Part shown: piece after piece, positions 16,432-25,348 of the stretch
Layout: every line of letters starts with the position of its first letter
Position numbering within the stretch: the stretch's first letter is position 1
Assembly (NCBI RefSeq): GCF_003443735.1
Contig: NZ_CP031969.1
Location: forward strand, 5,828,001-5,892,000
Origin: Streptomyces sp. CC0208
Lineage (GTDB): Bacteria; Actinomycetota; Actinomycetes; Streptomycetales; Streptomycetaceae
Direction of reading: 5' to 3'
DNA: 64,000 nucleotides
Notes under the pieces: model-generated
What the model was told of the DNA's origin: nothing
What the model saw: only the letters and a program-made list of their open reading frames with translations
Database searches by the model: none
Program-made: the position numbers and the translations under genes

Positions 16432-16517
16432 GCGCGCCGACTCGGACACGAAGCACGCAGTTCATCCGGACGTAACGTCTGTACCGCCTCATATCGGCTA
16501 ACCCGCACTTCACGGGG

Positions 16518-17777
16518 ATGGCTCGATTTGAGTGCAAGGCGGGTGGTCGTGTGCGTACGGGACGCGAGCTGCGAGTGCTGTCGGTCTACGAGGGTTTCTT
16601 CTCCGGTGGGGCCCGGATCGTGCACAGCGACATCGTTCTGGGTCTCACCGAGGGCGGCCAGCACCATCGGGTGCTGAGCCTGTACGGCGAGGTCCACCGG
16701 GAGGCGACCCGGCAGCGGATGACGGACGACACCTGCTACCGGGCGCTCACCGCGGCAGGCGTGGGCGTCACCTCCCTCGGACGCACCTTCCGCGGCACCG
16801 GTGATTCGGCCGACTTCACCGGGCCTGAGCTGGCCGAAACAGCCCGGGCGACGGCCGGCGCGGACGTCGTGCTCTCCCTGAAGGAACAGCCGCTGGGGCT
16901 GCTCAACCAGGCAGGGCTGCCGCGCCGCCCGGTGGTGGTCTGTCTGCACCGCTCCGACCCGGAGAACCAGGGCGCCGCCCTCGACGAGCTGAAGGCCGCC
17001 ATCGCCGACGGCACGGTCGTGGCCTGCGTCTGCTGCGCCGAGTCGACGAGGGACGCGTACCGGGCCGCCGGGATCCCCGCCGAGCTCCTCCATGTGATCC
17101 CCAACGGCGTCGACCTCTTCCGCTTCCGCCCGGACGCGGCCCGCCGCCTCGCGCTCCGCACGGAACTCGGCATCGACCAGGCGGCCCCCGTGGTCGTCTT
17201 CGCCGCCCGCTACGACGCCATGAAGAACGTCCCCCTGCTGCTCGCCGCCGCCCGCGCCTGGCTCGGCCGGGTCCCCGACGGGCAGGTGCTGATGTGCGGG
17301 GCGGGCATGACGGCGGCGAACCCCGGGCTCACCGCGGACATCGCGACGGCGTTCCGAGGGGCCCCGGCCCTCGCGGACCGGGGACTGCGCCTGCTGGGTG
17401 TCCGGCGCGACATGGAGACGCTGTACGCCGCCTCGGACGTCGTCGCCCTCACCTCCGCCTGGGGCGAGGCCGCCCCGCTGTGTCTGATCGAGGGCATGAT
17501 GTGCGGCGCGGTCCCGGTGGCGACCGACGTCGGCGACAGCGCGGCGATCGTGGCGGGGCACGGCCTGGTCACGGCCCCGGACCCGGAGGAGATCGCGGCG
17601 GCCTGGTCCCGGGCGGCGGCGGCCCGCACCGACCTCGCCCCGGCCCTCGCCGCGAGCCGCGAACGCTTCAGCCGTACGCGGATGATCGCGTCGTACGCGG
17701 CCCTGCTGGACCGTGCCGCCGCGGGCGCCGTCCGCCCCGCGCTGCCCGACCCGCTCCAGCGGCCGCACACGCAATGA
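16518..17777 (+). CDS. Glycosyltransferase, GT4-like
   Basis: A protein of up to 419 residues with the GT-B fold of GT4 glycosyltransferases. The N-terminal half has RVLSVYEGFFSGGARIVHSDIV, typical of acceptor binding, and the C-terminal half has the donor-binding pattern EAAPLCLIEGMMCG with two spaced glutamates. It transfers a sugar from a nucleotide donor to an unknown acceptor in the cytoplasm. Two starts are possible: ATG 16518 or GTG 16551, eleven codons later. It stands alone, ending at a strong terminator. Confidence 0.85.
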   Translation: MARFECKAGGRVRTGRELRVLSVYEGFFSGGARIVHSDIVLGLTEGGQHHRVLSLYGEVHREATRQRMTDDTCYRALTAAGVGVTSLGRTFRGTGDSADFTGPELAETARATAGADVVLSLKEQPLGLLNQAGLPRRPVVVCLHRSDPENQGAALDELKAAIADGTVVACVCCAESTRDAYRAAGIPAELLHVIPNGVDLFRFRPDAARRLALRTELGIDQAAPVVVFAARYDAMKNVPLLLAAARAWLGRVPDGQVLMCGAGMTAANPGLTADIATAFRGAPALADRGLRLLGVRRDMETLYAASDVVALTSAWGEAAPLCLIEGMMCGAVPVATDVGDSAAIVAGHGLVTAPDPEEIAAAWSRAAAARTDLAPALAASRERFSRTRMIASYAALLDRAAAGAVRPALPDPLQRPHTQ

Positions 17778-17815
17778 GGAGGGGCCCCGGCTCCCCAGTG
17801 CCGTGGCCCCTCCTC
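17776..17815. terminator. Hairpin terminator after the glycosyltransferase
   Basis: GAGGAGGGGCC (17776-17786) and GGCCCCTCCTC (17805-17815) form a perfect 11-bp stem that starts at the stop codon. It lies between two convergent genes and can serve both. Confidence 0.8.
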
Positions 17816-17844
17816 TCCCCTCCTGGTCCCGCCCCGGTCCGTCA

Positions 17845-18903
17845 CTACCGGGGCAGCACCACGACATAGGCGGCGGGATCTCGGTCGCCGGAGGCCATCA
17901 GAGCCGTACGGACCACCGTCGCCTGCTGTTCCATCGCCTCCCGGAGCTTGCGCGGGGTGATGTGGACGACCGTGATGCCGAGCCGCTCCAGGTGCTCGCG
18001 CTTGCGGGCGTACTCCGACCACAGCTCGTCGTCGTCCTGCCGGTGGCCCTGACGCGGAGCGCGGGTGTCCAGCTCCACCGCGACCGCCTGCTCCGGCCAG
18101 TACGCGTCCAGGCCGCCCAGGTGGGGGCCGCCCGGCAGCCTCAGGTCGACGTTCCACACCGGGTCGGGGAGGCCGTACTCCGCGACCATGCGGTACAGGC
18201 GGTCCTCCGCGATGGCGCGGCCCTCGGCGAGCAGGGAGTCCACCGCGTCCACCACGTGCGGGCGGTTGAGCAGCTTGGCGTTGGTCAACTCCCGGACCAC
18301 TGCGGCCGGTTCGCAGTGCCCGCCGCGCACCGCCTCGGTCAGCAGCCGGCGTACCGCGCCCGCGTCCGTCAGCTCGGTGACCGCGTCGGCGAGGGCGCGC
18401 GGCACCGGGGCGACCGGGAGGCCGGTGACCTGTTCGGCGGCGGGGAGCGCCGAGGTGCGGACGATCCGCGCGCCGTCCGCCGAGCGCAGCCGGCGCATCC
18501 TCGGGACCAGGACGTCGATCCGGTCCAGGGAGAGCAGCGGCGGGGTCGAGCTGAAGCCGTGCAGGGTCAGCGCGGCCAGGCCGGTGATCATCGCCTCCGC
18601 GTACACCGGGCGGTGCGGCTCCTCCGCGCCCGGCTGCGTCGGGACCCCGGCGCTCTGCTCCCGTGCCGCGTACATCAGCACCGCGTGCAGCCGCTCCTCG
18701 CTGGTCGGCGGGCCCGGGTGGAGCAGGAAGACACCGGGGAGGATCTGCTGCCAGGGGCCGCCGGGCCGGCACTGCTCGTTGGCCTCCGCGACCGAGACGC
18801 CGGTCGCACGCAGCCGGCCGGCCGTCACGACACGGCGGTGCACCTCGGAGAGGTGACGCAGGGGGCGGGGGGAGAGCGGGGGGACCGGGGTGTTGTGGTT
18901 CAT
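17845..18903 (-). CDS. AbiEi-like protein with C-terminal Vsr/DUF559-type nuclease-like domain
   Basis: A 352-residue protein. The N-terminal part (about residues 20-190) resembles the AbiEi antitoxin-like proteins of actinobacteria: a short winged-helix region with LPGVFLLHPG, then AALTLHGF. The C-terminal part (about 255-335) looks like a PD-(D/E)XK fold of the Vsr/DUF559 type: GGLDAYWPEQAVAVELD supplies the Asp and the E-x-D pair, and KREHLERLGITVVHIT follows. The domain functions are inferred from family resemblance. No adjacent toxin partner such as AbiEii is present, so it may be a solitary defence-type or regulatory protein. The start ATG 18903 lacks a good ribosome binding site. Confidence 0.6.
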   Translation of the reverse strand: MNHNTPVPPLSPRPLRHLSEVHRRVVTAGRLRATGVSVAEANEQCRPGGPWQQILPGVFLLHPGPPTSEERLHAVLMYAAREQSAGVPTQPGAEEPHRPVYAEAMITGLAALTLHGFSSTPPLLSLDRIDVLVPRMRRLRSADGARIVRTSALPAAEQVTGLPVAPVPRALADAVTELTDAGAVRRLLTEAVRGGHCEPAAVVRELTNAKLLNRPHVVDAVDSLLAEGRAIAEDRLYRMVAEYGLPDPVWNVDLRLPGGPHLGGLDAYWPEQAVAVELDTRAPRQGHRQDDDELWSEYARKREHLERLGITVVHITPRKLREAMEQQATVVRTALMASGDRDPAAYVVVLPR

Positions 18904-19017
18904 GCGACGGAGATTCCCGCCTTCGGACCGCCCGATAACCGCTGTTACACGCCTGTCGACAAATGCGGACAAGACAGTACTAAAGGACGGGTGTTCGGGT
19001 GCCGAGCAGGCAGCGAA

Positions 19018-19050
19018 AACCCCTGGTCCATTCGGGTGGGACCAGGGGTT
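19018..19050. terminator. Hairpin terminator downstream of the second pepN
   Basis: AACCCCTGGTCC and GGACCAGGGGTT form a perfect 12-bp stem with a nine-base loop, about 60 bases beyond the pepN stop on the minus strand. Confidence 0.8.
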
Positions 19051-19109
19051 ACGGCTCCTATTGACCGTATTTCGTAACGGCTACCGGACGCCCAAGCTCA
19101 GGCCAAAGG

Positions 19110-21704
19110 TCACCCGTGGTTGACGGGGTTGACGGCCTGCGCGTCGCACTCCTGCCCCCGCAGCGCCCGCGCCAGATCGTCCCGCCCCTCCAGCACCAGT
19201 CTGCGCAGCGCCGGCGCCGCGTCCTCGTGGGCCGCGAGCCACGCGTCGGCCGCGTCCAGCGTCGCCCGCGAGTCCTGGAGGGAGGGGAACAGCCCCGAGA
19301 CGAGGTTCATCGCGATCTGGATCGAGCGGTCCTTCCAGATCCGCTCGATCGCCGCGAAGTACTTCTCCGTGTACGGCTCCAGCAGGTTCCGCTGGGACGG
19401 CTGCTCGAACCCCGCGATCGTCGCCTCGGCCAGCGCGTTGGACAGCGCGTCGGACTCCACGACCTGCGCCCACGCCTGCGCCTTGACCGCCTCGGAGGGC
19501 CGGGCGGCCAGGCAGCGGACCTGGTGGCGCTTGCCGGAGGCGGTGTCGTCGCGGGCGAGCTCGGCGGCCAGCGCCTTCTCGTCGGCGACCCCCCACACGG
19601 TCAGCGGCTGCAGGAACGCCCACCGCAGCTCCTGGTCGACGTCCAGCCCCTCGATGGCCGACGTGCCGTCCAGCAGGCCCTGCAACAGGTCGAAGGCGGC
19701 CCGGCCCGCGGCCGTCCGCGCGAAGAACCGCGCCCACGCCAGCTGCTGCTCGCTGCCCGGCTCGGCGGCGAGCAGCTCCCGCTCGGCCCCCTCGGCGAGC
19801 AGCACCGCGCCCGTGTCCCGCCACTCGGGCGCCGCGTAGTGCACGAGCGCCGACTCGGCCCAGGCGTGCAGCATCTGCAGGACGCCGATGTCGGACTCGC
19901 GGCCCGCGAAGCGCAGCACGATGTCCACGAACTCCCTGGCCGGGAGCAGCGCGTCCCGCGTCATGTTCCACAGCGCCGACCAGCACAAAGCACGGGCGAG
20001 CGGGTCGGTGAGGTCGCCGAGCCCCGCCTTCAGGGTCTCCAGGGAGCCCGCGTCGAAGCGGGTCTTGCAGTACGTCAGGTCGTCGTCGTTGACCAGCACG
20101 AGCTCCGGCGCCTCGGCACCGGCCAGTTCCGCGACGACCGTACGCGGGCCGTCGACGTCCGCCTCGGCACGCGCGTACCGCTCCAGCGCCCCTGCGGGCG
20201 TACGGCGGTACAGCCCCACCGCTACCCGGTGCGGCCGCAGCTCCGGGTGCGACTCGGCCGCCTCCTGCACGACCGCCAGCTCGTCGATGCGCCCCTCGGC
20301 GTTCAACAGCACCTGCGGAGTCAGCGAGTTGACCCCGGCCGTCTGGAGCCAGGACCGCGCCCATGTGCCCATGTCCCGGCCGCTGGTCTCCTCCAGGACG
20401 GACAGCAGGTCGCCGAGCCGTGTGTTGCCGTACGCGTGCCGCTTGAAGTAGCGCCGGGCGCCCTCCAGGAACGCGTCCTGTCCGACGTACGCGACGAGCT
20501 GCTTCAGTACGGAGGCGCCCTTGGCGTACGTGATGCCGTCGAAGTTGAGCTTGGCGTCCTGGAGGTCGCGGATGTCGGCGGTGATGGGGTGCGTGGAGGG
20601 CAGTTGGTCGGCGCGGTAGGCCCAGGCCTTGCGGCGGTTGGCGAAGGTGATCCAGGCGTCGGTGAAGCGGGTCGCGCCGACGTTGGCGAAGGTCCCCATG
20701 AAGTCCGCGAAGGACTCCTTCAGCCACAGGTCGTCCCACCAGACCATGGTGACCAGGTCGCCGAACCACATGTGGGCCATCTCGTGCAGGATGACGTTGG
20801 CCCGGCCCTCGTAGGACGACCGCGTGACCTTGCCCCGGAAGATGAACTCCTCGCGGAAGGTCACCAGGCCCGGGTTCTCCATCGCACCGAGGTTGTACTC
20901 GGGCACGAACGCCTGGTCGTACTTCCCGAAGGGGTACGGGTAGTCGAAGTGCTCGTGGAAGAAGTCCAGGCCCTGCTTGGTGACGAGGAAGACGTCGTCG
21001 GAGTCGAAGTGGGGGGCGAGCCCCTTGCGGCACAGGGCGCCGAGGGGGATCTCCAGGCGGGTGCCGTCGTCGAGGACGCGCTCGTAGGAGTCCGTCACGT
21101 AGTGGTAGGGACCCGCCACCACACACGTGATGTACGTCGAGATCGGCTTCGTCTCCGCGAACCGCCAGACCCCGTCGCTCTCCGTCCCGACGCCGTTGCT
21201 CCACACCGTCCAGCCCTCCGGCGCCCGCACCTCGAAGCGGAAGGGCGCCTTGAGGTCCGGCTGCTCGAAGTTGGCGAAGACGCGGCGGGAGTCGGCCGGC
21301 TCGTACTGCGTGTAGAGGTAGACCTCGCCGTCCTCGGGGTCGACGAAGCGGTGCATGCCCTCGCCGGTGCGGGAGTAGGCGCACTGCGCGTCCACGACCA
21401 GTTCGTTGTCCGCGGCCAGGTCCTCCAGGGCGATCCGGGAGCCGTCGAAGACCTCGCCGGGGTCGAGGTCCCGGCCGTTCAGCGAGAGGGCCGTGACGCT
21501 CGGCGCGATCAGGTCCGCGAAGCTCGTCGCCCCCGGCTCGTTGCACCGGAAGCGGATCGTGGTCACCGACCGGAAGGTGCGCGGACCGTCCCCGGTCTCG
21601 TCCCCGACCGCCGAGCGCAGGTCGAGGGACACCTCGTACCCGTCGACGGACAGCAGGGCGGCCCGCTCCCGGGCCTCGTCACGGGACAGATTCTCACCGG
21701 GCAC
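19110..21704 (-). CDS. pepN: Aminopeptidase N (second copy)
   Basis: An M1 aminopeptidase of 864 residues, paralogous to the one at 1287-3863. The zinc motif is HEMAH at 307-311 with Glu330 in KESF, and GAMEN precedes it. I chose GTG 21704 because GGGAG lies about seven bases upstream and the resulting VPGENLSRDEAR aligns exactly with MPGTNLTRDEAQ of the first copy; the frame extends about 22 codons further upstream without support. Both are cytoplasmic enzymes. The retained catalytic residues suggest that the two differ in peptide specificity or timing rather than one being redundant or dead. Confidence 0.95.
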   Translation of the reverse strand: MPGENLSRDEARERAALLSVDGYEVSLDLRSAVGDETGDGPRTFRSVTTIRFRCNEPGATSFADLIAPSVTALSLNGRDLDPGEVFDGSRIALEDLAADNELVVDAQCAYSRTGEGMHRFVDPEDGEVYLYTQYEPADSRRVFANFEQPDLKAPFRFEVRAPEGWTVWSNGVGTESDGVWRFAETKPISTYITCVVAGPYHYVTDSYERVLDDGTRLEIPLGALCRKGLAPHFDSDDVFLVTKQGLDFFHEHFDYPYPFGKYDQAFVPEYNLGAMENPGLVTFREEFIFRGKVTRSSYEGRANVILHEMAHMWFGDLVTMVWWDDLWLKESFADFMGTFANVGATRFTDAWITFANRRKAWAYRADQLPSTHPITADIRDLQDAKLNFDGITYAKGASVLKQLVAYVGQDAFLEGARRYFKRHAYGNTRLGDLLSVLEETSGRDMGTWARSWLQTAGVNSLTPQVLLNAEGRIDELAVVQEAAESHPELRPHRVAVGLYRRTPAGALERYARAEADVDGPRTVVAELAGAEAPELVLVNDDDLTYCKTRFDAGSLETLKAGLGDLTDPLARALCWSALWNMTRDALLPAREFVDIVLRFAGRESDIGVLQMLHAWAESALVHYAAPEWRDTGAVLLAEGAERELLAAEPGSEQQLAWARFFARTAAGRAAFDLLQGLLDGTSAIEGLDVDQELRWAFLQPLTVWGVADEKALAAELARDDTASGKRHQVRCLAARPSEAVKAQAWAQVVESDALSNALAEATIAGFEQPSQRNLLEPYTEKYFAAIERIWKDRSIQIAMNLVSGLFPSLQDSRATLDAADAWLAAHEDAAPALRRLVLEGRDDLARALRGQECDAQAVNPVNHG

Positions 21705-21840
21705 GGCGATGCTCCCTCGGATGGTGTTCAGCATGCGGACAGGCCCGATCCTGCCATGTGCCCCTGACATCGGTCAGCCGGGAATGGGGTGGGCGGGGAG
21801 CGGTGTTGCCGGTGGAGACGAACACTTCTCTAGGAGACCC

Positions 21841-22503
21841 ATGTCCGAGACCGCGAGCACCTCCGGCAAGACCCCCGTCGACTTCTGGTTCGACCCGCTG
21901 TGCCCCTGGGCCTGGATGACCTCCCGCTGGGTCCTGGAGGTCGAGAAGGTCCGGGACATCGAGGTGCGCTGGCACATCATGAGCCTGGCGGTGCTGAACG
22001 AACCGAAGATCGACGAGCTGCCCGAGGAGTACCGCGAGCTGCTTGAGACCAAGGCCTGGCAGCCGATCCGGGTGGTCACCGCGGCCTGGCAGAAGCACGG
22101 CTCCGACATCCTCGGCCCGCTGTACACCGCGCTCGGCACCCGTATCCACAACGAGGGCCAGGGCCCGACGCGCGAGGCCGTCGAGGGCGCTCTGGCGGAC
22201 GTCGGCCTGCCCGCCGACCTGATCGAGTACTTCGACCAGAAGGACTTCGAGTTCGACGCCGAACTGCGCGCCTCCCACAAGGAGGGCATCGACAAGGTCG
22301 GCCAGGACGTCGGCACCCCGGTCATCGCGGTTCCCGGCCCCGACGGCGAGCAGATCGCCTTCTTCGGCCCGGTCGTCACCCCGGCCCCCAAGGGCGAGGA
22401 GGCCGCCCGCCTGTGGGACGGCACGCTGGCGGTCGCCTCGGTTCCGGGCTTCTACGAGATCAAGCGCAGCCGCACCAAGGGCCCCGACTTCAGCAACCTG
22501 TAG
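21841..22503 (+). CDS. DsbA-family protein, mycothiol-dependent nitroreductase-like
   Basis: A 220-residue thioredoxin-fold protein that resembles mycobacterial Rv2466c, a mycothiol-dependent disulfide reductase. The N-terminal active site reads FDPLCPWAW: the nucleophilic Cys (about residue 20) is present but the second Cys of the CPWC motif is Ala. It is therefore a one-cysteine enzyme that would rely on mycothiol to resolve the mixed disulfide. No signal peptide is seen, so it works in the cytoplasm, likely in oxidative stress defence. The ATG has AGGAGA seven bases upstream. Confidence 0.88.
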   Translation: MSETASTSGKTPVDFWFDPLCPWAWMTSRWVLEVEKVRDIEVRWHIMSLAVLNEPKIDELPEEYRELLETKAWQPIRVVTAAWQKHGSDILGPLYTALGTRIHNEGQGPTREAVEGALADVGLPADLIEYFDQKDFEFDAELRASHKEGIDKVGQDVGTPVIAVPGPDGEQIAFFGPVVTPAPKGEEAARLWDGTLAVASVPGFYEIKRSRTKGPDFSNL

Positions 22504-22707
22504 TCACTTCTCCGGCTCGGGGAAGGAACCCCCGTCGTTCTGGTCCCCGAGCCGCTGATACCGCAGACACCCTTCCCGTGCACACCGGTAGTACGAGCCC
22601 AGGCGCGTGTGCCTGGGCTTGCGCTCCCGGACGAACCTCTGCTCGTCATCAGTGAGCCCGCGAAACTCCTGAAGACTCCCACCGCAATTCGAGCACCTCA
22701 TGAACAC
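22504..22707 (-). CDS. Small Cys-rich (zinc-ribbon-like) protein
   Basis: A 67-residue protein with CSNC near the N-terminus and CAREGC in the middle, spaced like the two knuckles of a zinc ribbon, and a polar acidic C-terminus. I do not recognise a named family. A GTG start at 22707 has GGAG six bases upstream; ATG 22701 is the alternative. Its stop codon directly abuts the stop of the convergent DsbA gene. It looks like a real small gene because of the paired cysteine pattern and good start, but the function is unknown. Confidence 0.6.
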   Translation of the reverse strand: MFMRCSNCGGSLQEFRGLTDDEQRFVRERKPRHTRLGSYYRCAREGCLRYQRLGDQNDGGSFPEPEK

Positions 22708-22726
22708 CGTGCACTCCAGTCCACCC

Positions 22727-22759
22727 AGGGGCGCGGGGAACCGCGCGACCAGCCACGAC
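22727..22759 (-). repeat. Dispersed Streptomyces intergenic repeat, copy 1
   Basis: The block beginning AGGGGCGCGGGGAACCGCGC and running into GACCAGCCACGAC is one of four related copies in this window. The copy at 44437-44464 is its inverse with one mismatch over 28 bases. It lies downstream of gene ends, as the others mostly do. Confidence 0.6.
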
Positions 22760-22770
22760 GAGACCCGCGG

Positions 22771-24195
22771 CTAACGTCCGGCCCGCCCCCGAGCCACATC
22801 CAACCGTCCCAAATGCTCCTGGAACCCCTTGGAGTAATACGCGCAACGCCCCGGATCCGGCTCGACAACGGCCGTCGGTTCGGTCCACACCTCCGCGTCA
22901 AGAGAGACCCCGTACTGCTCGGCCGCAGCCAGCACCGCCCCCCGGGCACCCACCTCCCCCTCCACAACCCTGAGCGGCCGCCCGAGCACATCGGCCAGCA
23001 ACTGCATCCACGCGGAACTCCGGGTCCCCCCACCGCACACCGCCAGCGACCCCGTCAGCCCGGCCGCCTCCAGACAGTGCCGAGCCGCGTAACCGATCCC
23101 CTCACAGGTCGCCCGGATCAGATCGGCAGGCGTCGTCTCCAGCGAGACCCCCGTGAGCTCGGCCCGCAGATGAGGCTCGACAAAGGGAGCCCGCTCCCCT
23201 GAGGGAGCGAAGTACGGCAGCACCCGCACCCCGTGCGCCCCCGGCGGAGTCGACGCCAGCAGCTCGTCCACCTCCGCGTGCGTGACGCCCGTCGTCGACA
23301 GCACCCAGTCCAGCGCGGCGGTCCCGACCATCGCCGGCATCGCCCGCAGCCGATGCCCGTGCCGGTCGGTGGAGATGTACAGGCCGGCCGGCTCACCGGT
23401 CAGATCGAGCTCGGTCGTGGCGACCAGCGCGGCGAGACAGGTCCCCACGATCAAAAGACCGTCCCCGGGCTCAGTGACCCCCGCCCCCAGCGCACAGGCC
23501 GGCAGGTCGTACGGCCCGTTCGAGATCCGTGTCCCGGACGGCAGCCCTTCCCGGGTCTCGCCCGTGGTGATCGGATCCCCGACGGGCGGCAGCAGTCGCC
23601 GGCGACGGGTGAGCCCGAGGAGCTCCACCACCCGGTTGTCGTACGACCGGGTCCGCGGGTCGAGGAACGGCATGGACGCGTCCGACACGTCCGTCGTCGC
23701 CCGCGCGGCGCCCGTGAGCCGCTGGAAGACCATGTCCTTGCAGTACACGGCGGCCGCGGCGGCGTCCAGGGACTTCGGGTCGTACCGGTCGAGCCAGGCC
23801 AGCAACGGCCCCGGCGAGCCCGGGAACATCGCACCGCCGGTCCGCCGGAACACCGTCTCGAACGTGCCGTCCGCGAGCCACTGGTCGAGCAGTTGGTGCG
23901 CCCGCCCGTCCATCCAGGACAGCGCGGAACGCACCGGCCGCCCCTCCTTGTCGACCAGCCACACCCCGTCGCCCTGCCCGGTCAGCCCGGCCAGCTCCAC
24001 CGGCTCCGGCACCCGCCCGGTCAGCTTGCCGAGGACGTCGACGACGGCGCCGTAGACCTCGTCCATGTCCTGCTCGACGAACCCGCCGTGCAGGGAGAGC
24101 TCCACCGGGCGCGACTCGACGGCCAGTTGACGGCCCCCGCTGTCGAAGGCGGCGGCCTTGACGACGGATGTGCCCACATCAATACCGACGTACAT
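22771..24195 (-). CDS. FGGY family carbohydrate kinase (first)
   Basis: A 474-residue sugar kinase of the FGGY family (xylulokinase, gluconokinase, glycerol kinase and relatives). The phosphate-binding DVGTSVVK motif is at the N-terminus, a GQGDG element is near residue 75, and the C-terminal nucleotide-binding part has LAVCGGGTRSSAWMQLLADVLG. It phosphorylates a sugar, polyol or sugar acid with ATP; the substrate is not clear. It follows the 2-hydroxyacid dehydrogenase with 21 bases between them, so they form an operon. ATG 24195 has GGAGGGA seven bases upstream. Confidence 0.9.
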   Translation of the reverse strand: MYVGIDVGTSVVKAAAFDSGGRQLAVESRPVELSLHGGFVEQDMDEVYGAVVDVLGKLTGRVPEPVELAGLTGQGDGVWLVDKEGRPVRSALSWMDGRAHQLLDQWLADGTFETVFRRTGGAMFPGSPGPLLAWLDRYDPKSLDAAAAAVYCKDMVFQRLTGAARATTDVSDASMPFLDPRTRSYDNRVVELLGLTRRRRLLPPVGDPITTGETREGLPSGTRISNGPYDLPACALGAGVTEPGDGLLIVGTCLAALVATTELDLTGEPAGLYISTDRHGHRLRAMPAMVGTAALDWVLSTTGVTHAEVDELLASTPPGAHGVRVLPYFAPSGERAPFVEPHLRAELTGVSLETTPADLIRATCEGIGYAARHCLEAAGLTGSLAVCGGGTRSSAWMQLLADVLGRPLRVVEGEVGARGAVLAAAEQYGVSLDAEVWTEPTAVVEPDPGRCAYYSKGFQEHLGRLDVARGRAGR

Positions 24196-24216
24196 GCGGA
24201 TTCCCTCCTACGACCG

Positions 24217-25260
24217 TCAGGTCAGGCAGTGCGCCAACCGCTCCCCACGCGCCCAGCGGCCCACCTCCTCCGCCGCGATCCTCGCCGCCTTCTCGGCCAC
24301 CGCGCGGCTCGCCCCGCCGAGGTGCGGGGTCAACACGACCCGGTCGGCCAGGGCGCGCAGCCGGGAGTCCGGTGGCAGCGGCTCGTGCTCGTAGGTGTCG
24401 AGGGCCGCCGCCGACACCCGGCCGGCTTCGAGGGCGTCGCACAGGGCGCCCTCGTCGATCAGCGGGCCGCGGGCCACGTTCACCACGACCGCCCCCTCGG
24501 GCAGCAGTGCCAGCTCGCGGGCGCCGATCAGGCCGCGGGTCTCGGCGGTCAGACGGGCGTGCAGGGTGATCACCCGGGAGCGGGTGAGGAGCTGGTCGAG
24601 GGAGGACACGCGCAGACCGTGGATCTCGCCGCGCACATAGGGGTCGTACACCATCACCTGCGCCCCGAAGGCGCACAGCACACGGGCGACCCGGCTGCCG
24701 ACGGCGCCGTAGCCGACGAGTCCGACGGGCAGGTCCTCCAGCTCCAGGCCGCTGTGCTCGTACGTGTAGTAGGCCGCGCCGCCCTCCCAACTGCCCTGTC
24801 CGGCAAGGAGGTCGTGGGCCTGCGGGATGCGGCGCACGGCGGCCAGCAGCATGCCGACGGTGAACTCGGCGGTGGCGGCGGCGTTGCGGCCGGGCGCGAA
24901 GCACACCCGTACGTCACGGGCCTTGGCCGCGTCGAGGTTCACGTTGACCGGGCCGCCCCGGCACACGACGACCAGCCGCAGGCTGTCGGCGGCGTTCAGC
25001 ACCCGCTCGGTGACCGGGCCCATCTGGGTGACGAGGACTTCCGCGCCGTCCAGCGCCTCGATCAGCTCGTCCTCGGCGTCGCTCGCCTCCGTCACCTCCG
25101 AGACGGGCCCGAAGGGCTCCAGGGGCCAGCCGAGCGTCAACTCCTTCGTCTTCGCGCTGATGCCGCCCAGCTCGGCCTCGACGGCCCCGGCGATCAGCCC
25201 GGGCAGGACGAAGTGGTCGCCGGCCGCCACGACACGTACGGGATCGGTCCTCTGGGTCAT
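24217..25260 (-). CDS. D-isomer-specific 2-hydroxyacid dehydrogenase
   Basis: A 347-residue NAD-dependent dehydrogenase. The nucleotide motif GYGAVG is at 183-188 and the catalytic residues are Arg264 (NVARGPLID), Glu293 and His313 (LTPHLGGAS). The family oxidises D-2-hydroxyacids or reduces 2-ketoacids, and includes phosphoglycerate and hydroxypyruvate/glyoxylate reductases. It heads an operon with an FGGY kinase, which suggests a sugar-acid route rather than serine synthesis. ATG 25260 has GGAGG seven bases upstream; the frame continues upstream but without support. Confidence 0.9.
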   Translation of the reverse strand: MTQRTDPVRVVAAGDHFVLPGLIAGAVEAELGGISAKTKELTLGWPLEPFGPVSEVTEASDAEDELIEALDGAEVLVTQMGPVTERVLNAADSLRLVVVCRGGPVNVNLDAAKARDVRVCFAPGRNAAATAEFTVGMLLAAVRRIPQAHDLLAGQGSWEGGAAYYTYEHSGLELEDLPVGLVGYGAVGSRVARVLCAFGAQVMVYDPYVRGEIHGLRVSSLDQLLTRSRVITLHARLTAETRGLIGARELALLPEGAVVVNVARGPLIDEGALCDALEAGRVSAAALDTYEHEPLPPDSRLRALADRVVLTPHLGGASRAVAEKAARIAAEEVGRWARGERLAHCLT

Positions 25261-25273
25261 CGTCGACCTCCGG

Positions 25274-25295
25274 ATCGTCGCTTCACTGAGACGAT
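25274..25295. promoter_or_regulatory. Possible operator in the divergent kinase/dehydrogenase promoter region
   Basis: ATCGTC (25274-25279) and GACGAT (25290-25295) are inverted arms ten bases apart, in the 88-base gap between the dehydrogenase and the second kinase. The arms are short, so this is only a candidate. Confidence 0.3.
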
Positions 25296-25348
25296 GTTGA
25301 GCCGCGAGTCCCGGGTACGCATAGACCCCGTGCGGGTGGGAGGCTCCG

